A program made the translations under genes and the position numbers. Below are positions 1-10,812 of a stretch of DNA of 43,128 nucleotides, one piece after another. The notes beneath the pieces are model-generated. The model was not told the DNA's origin. It did not search any database and saw only the letters and a program-made list of their open reading frames with translations. The stretch is from assembly GCA_000697475.1 (NCBI GenBank), contig JNEU01001146.1, positions 1-43,128 on the forward strand, read 5' to 3'. Positions within the stretch are counted from its first letter, which is position 1, and each line of letters begins with the position of its first letter. The DNA is from Lichtheimia corymbifera B2541 (lineage: Eukaryota > Mucoromycota > Mucoromycetes > Mucorales > Lichtheimiaceae).

Positions 1-94
1 TCTCAATAACAGATCACACACATTTATCAACCACTCTTTCCTTTTCATTATCGATTGTATACTTTTCTTCGCTTGTTTTTATTCATTCTAACAA

Positions 95-1618
95 ATGTCG
101 ATCACTGAAAAGGAGCATCCTAAAGATACTGTGGTGACACTTGAACAAGTGGGCACTGGCGATGTTGAATCGATACAAGCGCATAGCACGAATGATGGTG
201 ATCAATTTGGCCATGGTCAAGGCAATTTTCTGACGGCGTACTTTAACGTGGTGTGTGTTGTCGCTGGAACTGGCACATTAGGACTTCCCAAGGCGTTCGC
301 GATTGGAGGTTGGCTTGGCATATTGATCCTGCTATTGGCGTATGTGATGGCCGTATATAGTGGTATCATCTTGATCCGCTGTCTGTACTACAAGCCGGGA
401 ACTCGGTTGCATGATTACAAGTCAGTTGGCACAGCTGCATTCGGAGCCGTTGGATACATTGTTGCTTCGATACTGCATTTTCTCAACCTGTTTGGATGTC
501 CTGCTTTGTATCTTGTTTTGGCTGCTGGCAACATGCATCAGTTATTGATCAACACAGTAAGTGAAAGGAGGAAGAGGAAGAAGAAAACAACTATAACAAC
601 TAGTCAACTTGTTATGCTCACGATCCATTTTCTTTATCAGCCAGCTGCACTTACCCAACCTATTTGGACCATCCTCGTTGGCGCCTTTTTGTTAATCCCT
701 TCCCTCGTTCAAAAGACATTGCGTGAAGTCACGGCCACCTCGGCCATTGCTGCCATTTGCACCATGATGGCTGTCTTTGTTGTCGTCATTCAAGCTCCAA
801 TGGATCGTCAAGTCGATGCTGTGCACGACGGTGTTATTTGGACCGGATTTCCTACAGCCTTGTCAACGATTGCGTTCTCGTTTGGAGGCAACAATACGTA
901 TCCCCGTAAGTAGACTTGTATGAAGAGGACTTGTGTGGATTACTGACATGGTGATACAAAGATGTCGAACATGCATTGAAGAAACCACACCAATGGAAAT
1001 GGGCAGTGTCAGCAGGCCTCTCGACGTGCACTATGCTTTACCTTTTAACTGCTGTACCCGGTTATTATGCATATGGTCGTGATACTGCTTCACCCATATA
1101 TAATTCACTACCTATCGGTGCAGGCCGCACAGTTGCCATTATTGTCATGACCATCCACGTGATTCTCGCTATCCCCATCTTTACAACATCCTTCTCGCTT
1201 GAATTCGAACAATTTGCAAGAGTCAATGAAGATCGTCTTGGACGCGTGGGTGCTTGGTTTGGACGTGCTGCTATTCGTACAGCTACAATGGTGTTCTTGG
1301 TCATTCTTGCTGTCTTCGTAAGTATATTGATGGGACGGATCATGGATGGGTCAAATGAATTAACCTAACATTGTTCTATGTATGCAGGTTCCTTTCTTTG
1401 CGGATTTCATGAGTTTGATCGGTGCGCTTGCAAATTGTGGTCTTGTCTTTTTGCTTCCTATATTATGCTATCTCAAACTGACAGGTTGGCGCAACAAGAA
1501 ATGGTACGAGCTCGTGTTTTGCGCAATTACCATATTCCTCGGCATTGTCGGCTGTGTCTTTGGAACCATCGATGCTATCCGGGCCCTCGTACATGATTTC
1601 GCTACTAGCAGTTCTTGA
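95..1618 (+). CDS. AAAP-family amino acid transporter, 4 exons
   Basis: Predicted multi-pass permease of the amino acid/auxin permease (AAAP, Aa_trans) family, which moves amino acids across the plasma or vacuolar membrane by proton coupling. Exons: 95-556, 641-905, 962-1317, 1388-1618, all with GT..AG introns and matching phase, giving 437 residues. A polar N-terminus of about 45 residues is followed by the family's first helix with the motif VVAGTGTLGLPKAFAIGGW, then about ten further hydrophobic segments. The AYG-D segment in exon 3 is typical of the family. The first ATG is used. Intron 1 (84 nt) has no stop and keeps frame, so reading straight through would insert 28 basic, unlikely residues. 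The substrate and membrane cannot be read from sequence. It is only distantly similar to the second AAAP gene at 22.8-24.3 kb. Confidence 0.9.
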
Positions 1619-1857
1619 TGGCTTGTCTTCTATATCCCCCCTCAATTCCAGTATATCCACACAACCCTGTTTGTATTCCCCCCACCTCCTTCACCCATCT
1701 CACTGATGTAAATACATAGATAGCTTCGGATGGATTCGTCTTCGAAAGACAAAAAAAATCGTTGTATGATAATTTTTACACGATGACATGTATGAAGAAA
1801 TAAACTAGATGATGATAAGATATATATAGGTGATGAATGAAACGAATGATGGTGGAC

Positions 1858-2879
1858 CTAATACTGGTGCGGTGAATGCAATTCAGTTCCTGGCGTGTGT
1901 GGTTTTTCTGAAACTGAATACTGAGTAGAAGAAGCTATAGTAGCAGCTGCTGTAATGTTGGTGGCCGATGATGGTGGTGGCATCATGTATGCATCAGATC
2001 GCATGAAATTGGATGGGGTAGGTGGTGCGTAACGTGGGACAGCGCCCACCATGGGTTGTTGATCAATGATATATCCATCATTACCGCCATCATTATCTCC
2101 ATGGTTGTAGTAAGCACCTTTGTTTTGCAAATCTCGTTCACGGCGTCGTCGTGTCATGAAAACAAAAAGTCCTGCGATACCGGCCTAATAAAGCACTGGG
2201 TGAGTCATGTGTGTATTTTCTCTTTCTCAATTGCAATTAGCGATTGTACCACAGCGAAAGCTCCAACGACCCCAACGACGATGCCTGCTACTTGTCCAGA
2301 AGTCAATCCTCCATTATTGTTTTCACCATCTTTACTATCATCTGATGTAGCGGTAGGAGAATTAGAATCAGAAGAGGAGGATGCTGACGAAGAAGACTGA
2401 GAGGAAGATGAAGCGCTTGATGCAGATGAGGATGCAACTGACGATGATGATGCTGAATTGCTGGCAGACGATGACACGGCGGATGAAGAGGGTGAGGGAG
2501 CAGCAGATGATGATGATGAACCGTCACCACCGAAAATGACAGTAATTGGACCTCGAGTAGTAGATGTGTTGTCATTGCCTTGCAATACGATAAAATAATC
2601 TGAGCCATTGGGAGTTTCACTGGGCATCTTGACGTTGGCTGATTTGGAACCAGCATCAACATTGCTGGCCAGCGTAGCAACAATTGTTTTGCCTTCGTCT
2701 TTAGCCAGTAGAATATTGACTGTTGTCACAGTTCCTACGTCGCCCCAAGTAACAAGCAAATTCACATTCGCAGCATGAAGGGTGTGGGGTAAAGGCATGT
2801 TGATTGATAATGCTGCTGCAAGTGCAGGAAACAGCACAAACAAAAACAGAGGCCAAAGGATTGGACTGGGGTTACGCAT
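1858..2879 (-). CDS. Kre9/KNH-like Ser-rich single-pass surface protein
   Basis: Exons (minus) 2250-2879 and 1858-2184 with a 65-nt intron, 318 residues. The order is a signal peptide (about 1-24, hydrophobic, ending in an Ala-rich stretch), a beta-rich ectodomain of about 95 residues resembling the Kre9/KNH N-terminal domain of fungal Ser/Thr-rich wall proteins (SINMPLP..., VTWGDVGTV..., then YFIVLQGND), a Ser/Ala-rich stretch of about 65 residues that is probably heavily O-mannosylated, one transmembrane helix (about 199-221) split by the intron, a stop-transfer RRRRER, and a cytoplasmic tail of about 90 residues with Pro/Tyr patches. This is the layout of fungal cell-wall stress sensors or wall-anchored proteins. 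The Ser-rich stalk evolves fast, so only the N-terminal domain is informative. Sensor function is inference. Confidence 0.75.
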
Positions 2880-5218
2880 AAAAGGAGAGTGTTGGGAAGA
2901 AAAGGAAAAGAGAGGTATAAGTGTTGGGTGATAGTGTGTTCATCGTTGAAGACAACGAAAGGCGGTGTTTGATGCTCCATGTGAAAATCCTTATACAGAG
3001 CAACGTGGCACAAGTAATTTGTTATTTCCCCAGCTAGTTAGACTAAAGGATCGACAAGAAGGTCCCACATTCACTTTTCATATTAAGCTATGTGCTTTAT
3101 CGGTCATTTCTCTCGCCCATATGCAATGGATGTATTGCGATTACATGGTAATATCAAGCAGTATATGGACGCACTCCCTTGATGTTGACTGTAATGCTAG
3201 AATAAACGCTCTAGAATATGCCCATTGTTGTGGCTTAATATGGAGGACATGCCGTGAAGCAAAGGTCAACCTTGTGTTCTGAAACCTTGGTTGACCCAAT
3301 TGTTTTTTGCAATAAGCTGATGTTGCTTTGTAAATGTAATGGCTTAAACATCCCCTCTCGATTTAAAGGATTAAATTTGCAAGAGGAAGAGGTTATCTCC
3401 GCCTATACAAGACTAGCCTTGTTTGCTGTAGCCTGTCATCGTCATATTGACATTGGTTCTTACAACGCCAACAGCATCCCAGTTTGCGTTGCTTGATGAT
3501 CTGCTGGTAGGCACAGACGTTTCCGCACTATACTTGATACGATTCTCCTGCTATTATACTTAACTTTCAGCCATTCAAATTGCCTCAATATGATGTTATT
3601 ATGGAAAGTGGAAAATAAGGATTGATGTCGGCAGGGCGTCTGTGTTGGTGTGACAAAGTGTGAGGTATGCAATAGGAGCAAAAGTGAGATCGGGAGAGAT
3701 GATGAGCTTATCTCAAGTAAAAGGGCGGGAGCTGGTTGTAAGCCGGATTAATCCGGATGCAAGATGCAATGCAGGGCGAACTAATGAGAGAGGAAATAGA
3801 GAATCAACCCGACAACACGTTTGCAGCATCAAAAGCAGCACGAATTACGTGTGTGAGAGAACGTGAGCGAGTATACGGCGTAAACAAACAAACAAATGAA
3901 CCCTGTGAACAAACAATAACACGCTCGAGAAGCATGTTGTTATCATCGTCACTTAGATTGGCTCGCTGCGCGGATCGTCATGGTGAACAGCAATATACTT
4001 TGGTCATTAACAAGAAGTTTATAATACATCTACACACATGACTTGGAGCACCCATATATGAGAAACGATGATGATGATGTGGACAAAGAGGATTGCCCAA
4101 TCACCCAGAAATATCACCACGTGTATTCACCCAGGTCGTCGTGACCCTTGAACAGCCACGTTATCCCTCTCACAGTTTGCCAATGATACTCACCGTGCTA
4201 TCGTTGGTTAGCTTGCTTTCGCCACATTACGCTCTTTTGTTTTCGGCACGTTGTATTGTGTTTGCCCCGCGACGATGTGATATATGATGGATGTGGTTGT
4301 TGTGAGTGATCAGGTGTTGGTGTCCTTGTGCACAATGGGCACACACAAGTAGCCAGGCAGTGCAAAGTCCTCAAACCATTACGTTATCACGATTTTTTAA
4401 GTACCTCGTGTCCATATCATCTTTCCAATAACAAATGATTCGATTTACAAACACAACAACACCAGGAAGGAATGTATGGAAATAAGAGGAGAGAGAAAAA
4501 TGCCGCGTTTGTACAACATGACCATTATCTCACCTGTTGTAAAAGTTGGGATTGTATGATTCTTGTTATAAATGATGGTGCACATAGCAGACATAATGTG
4601 TGGATGGTTGCAATAGTGAATGATTTTGTGCGTGGAAATAGGTGATGCAATAGGCGTGTGCTAACGCACAAGCCAATGAATGAGCGACTTATCATATGAC
4701 TTGGGCTAATTGAGCAGTTAATGCAATGCCCCGTTGTAAATTCCCAAATGTTGCACTGATACCAAAAACGTGTGAGCGTGCAAAAGAGCGGCAAGTAAGA
4801 TCATGGACGGAATGTGAATCGCCCTATCCTTCTCCCCACTTCTTTTATCGTTGTCGATACCTCCACGAGGACACTACTTCATGTCATTGTGCAGGTACGA
4901 CATTGTAGCACATGCGTATCACTCACATGTTAGGTTTTGACTTTTTTGGGGGGTGGGACTAGGAGTAGCATCCAACAAGAGCTTGGGAAAGGGGAAAAAT
5001 GAGGGCACCAACAAGGGACGACAAACGCCAGCATAGATTTGGGGGTGGTAGTGAAAGAGAGGAGAAGAGAATAAAAGTGTTATTCAAGGGGGGGGGAAGT
5101 GATGCTGCTGGTGAAGCGTGCGTGCATGTTGGTAAAGCAAGGTGATAGTAGAGTGGTGGTGGGAGACACATGCCTTTCCAGAAAAAAAGAGTTGACACCT
5201 TGACACGCATTGCAAAAA
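2880..5218. other. Intergenic, 2.3 kb, no convincing gene
   Basis: This is the divergent space between the surface-protein gene (-) and the small Cys/His gene (+). Only short ORFs without family motifs, Kozak context or matching splice sites are present. It holds a 14-bp perfect palindrome (3743-3756) and G-rich tracts near 4941-4956 and 5088-5096. I see no tRNA box A/B pair. Confidence 0.5.
3743..3756. promoter_or_regulatory. 14-bp perfect palindrome CCGGATTAATCCGG
   Basis: The 14 bases equal their own reverse complement. The core holds two inverted GGATTA half-sites (a K50 homeodomain-type motif), and the flanks give CGG/CCG triplets like those bound by Zn2Cys6 factors. It lies deep in a long intergenic region, so a dimer-binding site is possible but unproven. 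Confidence 0.3.
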
Positions 5219-5226
5219 TATAAAAG
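5219..5226 (+). promoter_or_regulatory. TATA box of the small Cys/His gene
   Basis: TATAAAAG lies 77 nt before the ATG at 5303, followed by a pyrimidine-rich leader (CTTTTTACTCC..., TCTTTTTTTCTT) typical of highly expressed fungal promoters. Confidence 0.6.
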
Positions 5227-5302
5227 GACAGCATTTTTCCCTTTCCTTTTTACTCCACCCTATCTCTTTCTCTTTTTTTCTTATCGACGACAAACAACAA
5301 TC

Positions 5303-5621
5303 ATGCCTGCCACTTGTGAACTTTGCGGAAGCTGGCTCCCCGATCATCAGGTGCGTTCTTGTTACAATGCCAACCATCCACCTTCGCTCATCGTTTTCTC
5401 TCTTTCAGGCTTCTTGTCCCAGAAATGGTGTGCACCCGTCTCAGTGGACTTGCCTTGCTGATCCCTTGTACCAGGCTGTCAACATCGATAATGCTATCAT
5501 CATGACCCACGATGATGACGAGGATGATTATGACACCATCTGTGACCCGTCAACGATAACACAACGCCTTCATCACCAGGATACACTACGCTTTCGGTTG
5601 CCTCCCACCGATCACTACTGA
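5303..5621 (+). CDS. Small C2HC-type Cys/His protein, 86 aa, unknown
   Basis: Exons 5303-5350 and 5409-5621 flank a 58-nt intron with GT..CAG ends and keep frame, giving 86 residues. The N-terminus has C5-x2-C8-x6-H15-x3-C19, which would fit a small C2HC zinc-binding knuckle. The intron falls between H15 and C19. A further Cys lies at 31, and the middle has a very acidic run (DDDEDDYD). No signal peptide or membrane segment is seen. The start is supported by the ATG in good context (AATCATGCC) 77 nt downstream of a clean TATA box. I do not recognise the family. A regulatory or adaptor role through a zinc knuckle is a guess. It might also be a short form of a longer gene, but the last exon ends in a proper stop followed by a long AT-rich 3' region. 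Confidence 0.6.
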
Positions 5622-6760
5622 GCGGAGCATCATCGCTACATCACTATGATGCATTATTATACTCCTCTTTTACACTACTCAACAACCACTACTATTCAAC
5701 ATCACCCTATACATACTTCTTTGAGCTTCCCTTTGGATGTACCATAAGCACGACCCCATATACTCAATATTCTTATTGTCCCCCAGCTTTTTCTTCATCT
5801 CTCCCCCCACTATGCACATATCAACGCACAGCTTGTTCTCTTTTCTTTTTTTACTTTTGAGTTAGTTTCACATATACTCACATCACGGCGATAAGACATG
5901 CGGCTTGATCCCCTCTCTTATCACTTACCCCTTCTTATACATACATTTCTTGTTTCCATTCTCACTTGAACTCTGACACGTCATTAGAAGTTCTTGATAC
6001 ATAGTTATGCATCATGCTTTCTTTTCTGTTTTTGTTTGTGCTCCCACACCCCCTATGGAATAAAAAAGACACGATAGCGCACAAAACAGCCTACTTCTCT
6101 TTTGATTGACAGGGCGTACGGATCTCACAGATAAAGTAAGAAGAGCCTGATGTCATGGACCAATCTTCGTCTTCCCACACACGTATACACAAAGCCTGGT
6201 GGTTGTGTCGTGCAAAGTACAGGATTAAGTGGGCGTCGGACTCTTTGTAATGAGTCACATTTACCAGTGTGTGTGGCAACAGAGAGGAGGAGGGGCTTGA
6301 AGAATGTCGTGCTCACATAACCTTTTTCTTTATTCAGATGTCCCCGCATCTTGCCAACAATTTTCTGTTTTAGTTGATGACTCTTATTGACGCGTGGCAT
6401 CATTCATTGGTCTCCCATCCCCTCCCTATCCATGTCATATTGAACCATATGCCAAAACAAAGGACATCATAGAATGACGCGTGCGTACTTTTGTGTGTGT
6501 GTGTGAGAAAAAAAAAACAAGGAGAGAAAGCCTTTTCATTGTTCTTGTGAAACCTATGCCTTGACGACAATGAGCTCTGTGTGTGTGTGTGTGTGTGCTA
6601 TCATCAAACAACCAAGTCGACAATCAACAAATGCTTTCCTCTCCGCTACCAATGCATCTGAATATGGGAAGAGCTAACGTGTTTCCAATATCTTGGAATA
6701 AAAAGATGTCCCCAACAATAAATATCAAAGTACGTTTATTCTAATAGAGTTTTCTATTGA
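5622..6760. other. Tail-to-tail intergenic region, 1.1 kb
   Basis: This holds the 3' flanks of the small Cys/His gene (+) and the DUF1308 gene (-). AATAAA near 6058 (+), AATAAA-like signals near 6738 (-) and TG repeats (6497-6505, 6578-6597) are visible. No supported gene. Confidence 0.5.
6578..6597. repeat. (TG)n microsatellite
   Basis: A perfect dinucleotide run of about ten units in the 3' intergenic space. It creates spurious TH-repeat ORFs on the other strand. Confidence 0.85.
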
Positions 6761-8248
6761 TCATGATGATGGTGATGGTCTTTTCATTTTCTGCTCTGCA
6801 AGGGATCGTGGTTCATGGGCGATGATAGCTGTACCAGTGAGGCCTGCATCGTCCAGAGCTGTATCCATCCATTGAATAGCTGTGATAGTTGTCATACGGT
6901 ATGCATCGCCGGAACCAAAAATGATGGCATGAAATTCGGAAAACCGGGATCTGATTTTACGGCCATTATTGAGTTTTCCTTTACGCGAGGGTGGTTCGAG
7001 TAGTTGTTTGAAACGATCGGAAGTGTTGTCAGGTATCACATGAACCGAAAGAGGCGGCAGCTGTGTCCATAGCTCAGGGTCGTACTTTTGATCGATAGAA
7101 AGGTGATTCCGGAATAAATAATGGAATCGGGCTTGTTCCCGAGGACCACCCACCACCTTGACGATATTCTCAAGTCGATTGAAAGCACTTTGCACCATAT
7201 ATAACTCTTTGTCGACCAACAAGTTTTTGAGTACTGGCAATTCTGGGGATGTCATTTCACGCCTGGCTTGGATTTGTAAAGCTTCACCTTCCACTTGATC
7301 AGGTTGACAAGGCGCATGTGCCATCTCCGATAGTACAGCTAGCACTGTGCTCACGTCCAGGTTGAGTTTGGAGGTTGTCAGTGATTTCAGAGGTACTGGT
7401 TCACCAAGTGCCACTTGACATGCTGTCTGTAAATTGCTTTCACCACCCGCTGTATAGACGACAATTCCCATCGAACGTAAATGATCAAGTATACGCCCAA
7501 CAAACTCATCAGTCTCCTGTAATCGCATAAAAGCAAATATCACAATGGGCGTACGGAAATGGATTTGATGAGCCTGTGCACTCGCAAGATAGTCTTGTGC
7601 CTTTTTGAAGATGGGTAGTTGATCAAATCCTTCGTTGCCAGCATGTAAGCTGCCCATGGCTTCTTCGAGTTCCTCGTCGTCGTCGTCATCTTCTTCTTCA
7701 AACATGTCACTGTCGTCAAATTCGAGTCCAGCCATATCAAAACGTAATCCTTTGGCGTTGCGTGCAATGACCTTGATCCATACAAGACCGCTCTCAGCTA
7801 CCAAATCCACCTTGACAGTTTTGTTACGCATCAATTCAGCACGTGGCATCCATTCCTTCTGATCTGGTGGTGGAACACTCTTCAATGTCATAAGCTCCTC
7901 AATACTGCGTAATTCAGTCATGGCGTCGTGTACTGCATCCAGATAGCTTATATTGGAGCTTTGGATATATTCCTCCTTGATCAATGTCGGCTGTCCCAGT
8001 AGCTAATGCTTGATAAGAGATACTGTTTAGTTGGTATGCGTTTCCCCTCCTTTAAAAATACCATTGAGTATTACCTTGTCAAGGAATCCAACCTCGGCAT
8101 GTAACGAATTGGTATATCGGTATAGCCCTTCAAAGCCATGCTTCCGCTGGAGGTCTTCAGAATCTTGGAGAATGGTCTGACAACGGTTACGAAGCGATTC
8201 AACAGTGGCACATCGTTCCTTCAACTCGGCTTCTTCAATGTCGCTCAT
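6761..8248 (-). CDS. DUF1308 / UPF0415 (C7orf25-like) protein
   Basis: Exons (minus) 8075-8248 and 6761-8002 with a 72-nt intron, 471 residues. The N-terminal helical part (CATVESLRNRCQTILQDSEDLQ) leads to the segment SGLVWIKVIARNAKGLRFD, which is characteristic of the UPF0415/DUF1308 family found from fungi to human C7orf25. An acidic Glu/Asp run of about 15 residues follows. The C-terminal half holds the conserved DUF1308 block, which I recall as PIN-nuclease-like (IVIFAFMRLQ, GIVVYTAGGESN, LNLDVSTVLAVLSEMAH, IIFGSGDAY). The molecular function of the family is poorly known, and nuclease activity should not be assumed. The start at 8248 (MSDIEEAEL) was chosen over the in-frame one at 8299 because it has better context. 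TATAAAAG at 8290-8297 faces the other way. Confidence 0.8.
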
Positions 8249-8653
8249 GAGATTGTGTGTCGCGTGGCGTGTGTGCAAAAGTGTGGGATATAAAAGCAAC
8301 GTTGCTGCGCGCTGACAAGTTTGGCAACAAAACCTGCGGAATCAGCATCACACGTAGTAACTCAAGGTGACTCACAAGAGTAGTAGAATAAGGTAGATAG
8401 GTTAAATGTATCCAATGCTTTGAATAAAATGATCCTGTTGCCAGGCAACGAACACTGCTGATGGGAGTTATTGTAATGTTTAATGTACTGATAATAAAGA
8501 ATTTATGTAAATGATTTGTTCAAAGGAAGGATAGAATACAAAGGAGGAGCTGATAAGTAAAGAGAGAGAGAGAGGAAGGAAGAGAGGGAGTTTCTGCTGC
8601 TACGAGACGAGGATAAAAGGGTATAAACACATGGCAACTATGATCAACATCAC
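8249..8653. other. Short intergenic region, 0.4 kb
   Basis: This separates the DUF1308 start from the EXO-like stop, both on the minus strand. It contains an AG-rich run (8561-8590) and AATAAA-type elements in both directions. No gene seen. Confidence 0.5.
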
Positions 8654-9739
8654 CTATTCAGATGACAGCAAGCACTGCTTCTTGTTCTTGCTAAAGATGG
8701 TCTGCACAAGATACTTTTGATCGCCAATTTCAATGTTGTACTTTGCATTGTTGTCCGTTTGTTGCATATTGCCGAACCATACATCCTCAGGAACGTTCAA
8801 GCCAGCACAGAAATCACCCAATTCAATAGTGGTACCATTGGCATCCATTGTCCATGCATCTTTACGTGGATTAGTCAAGATATCCTGGACCTCGTGTGAA
8901 AAGATGGTGACTGCAGCGTCGATAGCAGGGTTGTTGTTGGGAGAAGTTTGGTTGATAGGTGGAGGAATGCAGCTATAAATGGAATAGTGTTGTCAATTTC
9001 TGTAGATCGGTCGAATCAATATATCCCTTGTTTGATATACCTTTCTGAACAAGTTCCTGGATAACCAATAAACATGTATTGGAATTGATCACTGTAGCCG
9101 TTGTATCCGCAATTGGTGTGGCAAAAGTCCTTATCCTGCACATCGTTGCCTGCCATGATCACGTAGATACCATCCGAGTCGATTTGATTCGTTGCTGATA
9201 GATAACCCGAGTTGACAGCATCGACAATGATTTGTTTGTGAGCATCGCTGTCGTTCAATGTCAGGCCATGGCTACCGCTGTCGACTACACCAGCTGCAAC
9301 ATTCAGCGGTCCCGTTACTGCATTGCCGTCATTGCCAGTATACTCTTTCACTAGAATAGATGATGATGATAAGTCGTGATGATAGTGAGATACCAAACTC
9401 CCTTTTAAGCTTACATGTACTGAACCAGCTGGTCGAAGAGACGCCGTTAACAAAGTTCATAAACGTAGTTTGCTCGGCTTGAGACTCGCTTGAAGACCAG
9501 TTTCCATAGAACACAATATATACTAGAATAAAATGAGCACATTGCTATTGCATTATCTTCTATTGTTGCCTACCATTGACTTTGTCGTTGAGAACATTGC
9601 CACCTGTGTTTTTAAACGAGTCCCCATAGTTCGAGATGAGAGGCGTCGTTTGATTGGAGATGGTTGAAACTTGGTCTTGAGCGCTTACAAGGTTCAGGGC
9701 AGTGGTGATCAGCAGAGCTCCCAAGGTCGAAAAGCGCAT
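8654..9739 (-). CDS. Secreted EXORDIUM/PHI-1-like protein
   Basis: Exons (minus) 9574-9739, 9415-9522, 9041-9350, 8654-8972, with introns of 51, 64 and 68 nt, all in phase, giving 300 residues. A signal peptide (1-20, cut near VSA-QD) is followed by the whole phosphate-induced protein 1 (PHI-1/EXORDIUM) layout: an N-terminal VYIVFYGNW strand; the GLTLNDSDAHKQII and DSDGIYVIMAGNDVQ segments; a Cys-rich stretch (FCHTNCGYNGY, then a PGTCSESCIPP segment); and the C-terminal block DAAVTIFSHEVQDILTNP, W, then GDFCAG. Plant EXO proteins are apoplastic and promote cell expansion under brassinosteroid or low-carbon signals. The fungal role is unknown. The His-Glu pair of the helix SHEVQD corresponds to the family's HEL(S/A)E helix. 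Four Cys near residues 175-200 probably form disulphides. Extracellular location is inferred from the signal peptide and lack of a membrane helix. Confidence 0.85.
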
Positions 9740-10812
9740 GATCGCTAAATGAAGGTAATGGGTTGGTCAAGGAGAAGAGAACGAGGAAGGAGTGAGGCCG
9801 ACCAGGGCACACAATCATTTGGCAGTTGATTTGTGATTGGATGAAGACACCTGTTTAATTGTCGACATGCTATTTTCGGCTCTCCCTCTCTCTCTGTTTG
9901 GTCTCTGCAATCATTCTCTTTACGTCTCTATGAGATAGCTATTCAATCTCTAGTCTTCAATCACACAATTATATCTTTTAACATACCATAGCTCCCGGCC
10001 ATCTCATATCTGCTTCATCCCTGTTGTCGTTGTTGTCAAGAACCTGAGGAGGAATATATAACGTATACCAACAATGCCAACAGCATTTATTTTTTATAAA
10101 CACTCGCTCACTCAAAAGATATAATTCAATTCTGGTGATTATGATGGTGGCGTCATATGCATTTGTCAATATCATTACTCCTTATGAAGCTGCTGGCTTC
10201 CACGGACTGAGAAAGAAAACGATCCAAGCACATGGCTACGATAGAGTCAATGTACTGAAATTATGCTTCACTTGTATGCATAGTAGCGGCGCTTGCATGA
10301 ACCCAATAATGTTGTACAAGTCATTTCAATGACACATGGGCAGTAGAGATGAAAAAAAAGGCGCTACTAGAAAATAGGAGATATTCTAGGAGAGGGTGCG
10401 AGAGAGGAAGAATAAAAGTGTTGGATGTCATGGTCGTTTAGGATGATGACCATGAGTTGGATGACGGAAATGGAAGCATCACTTCCCGCCTCGCAAGTGC
10501 ACGGCCAAAGACGCATGATAAATAAGGGGACAAGCATAAGGGGATAGAGAAGAAAGCAAATCACAAATAATATTTGGCATCAGTGTAGTAGCTGTAATAA
10601 CACACTACTGGGATTTCTTGATCTGACTCCCCTTACAAAGGGTGTTTTTACACAAGATGTTAAACATATACTCAGGCATCTCCTTATCGGACGGGATTAT
10701 TAGGAAACCCCCATCTTCACCTCCTCTCCTCATGAGAAGATAATCCTGGATACAAACACATTTCCCTTGCCTTTTCTTCTCTTTTCTTATTTTTTCTTCT
10801 TCTATTGACATA
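9740..10812. other. Divergent promoter region, 1.1 kb
   Basis: This lies between the starts of the EXO-like gene (-) and the LEA2-like gene (+). One frame on the plus strand (about 10054-10332) is open and carries an RRM-like patch, described under findings. TATA-like and pyrimidine-rich leader sequence (TTTTCTTCTTCTATTGACATAATGG) precede the ATG at 10813. Confidence 0.5.
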
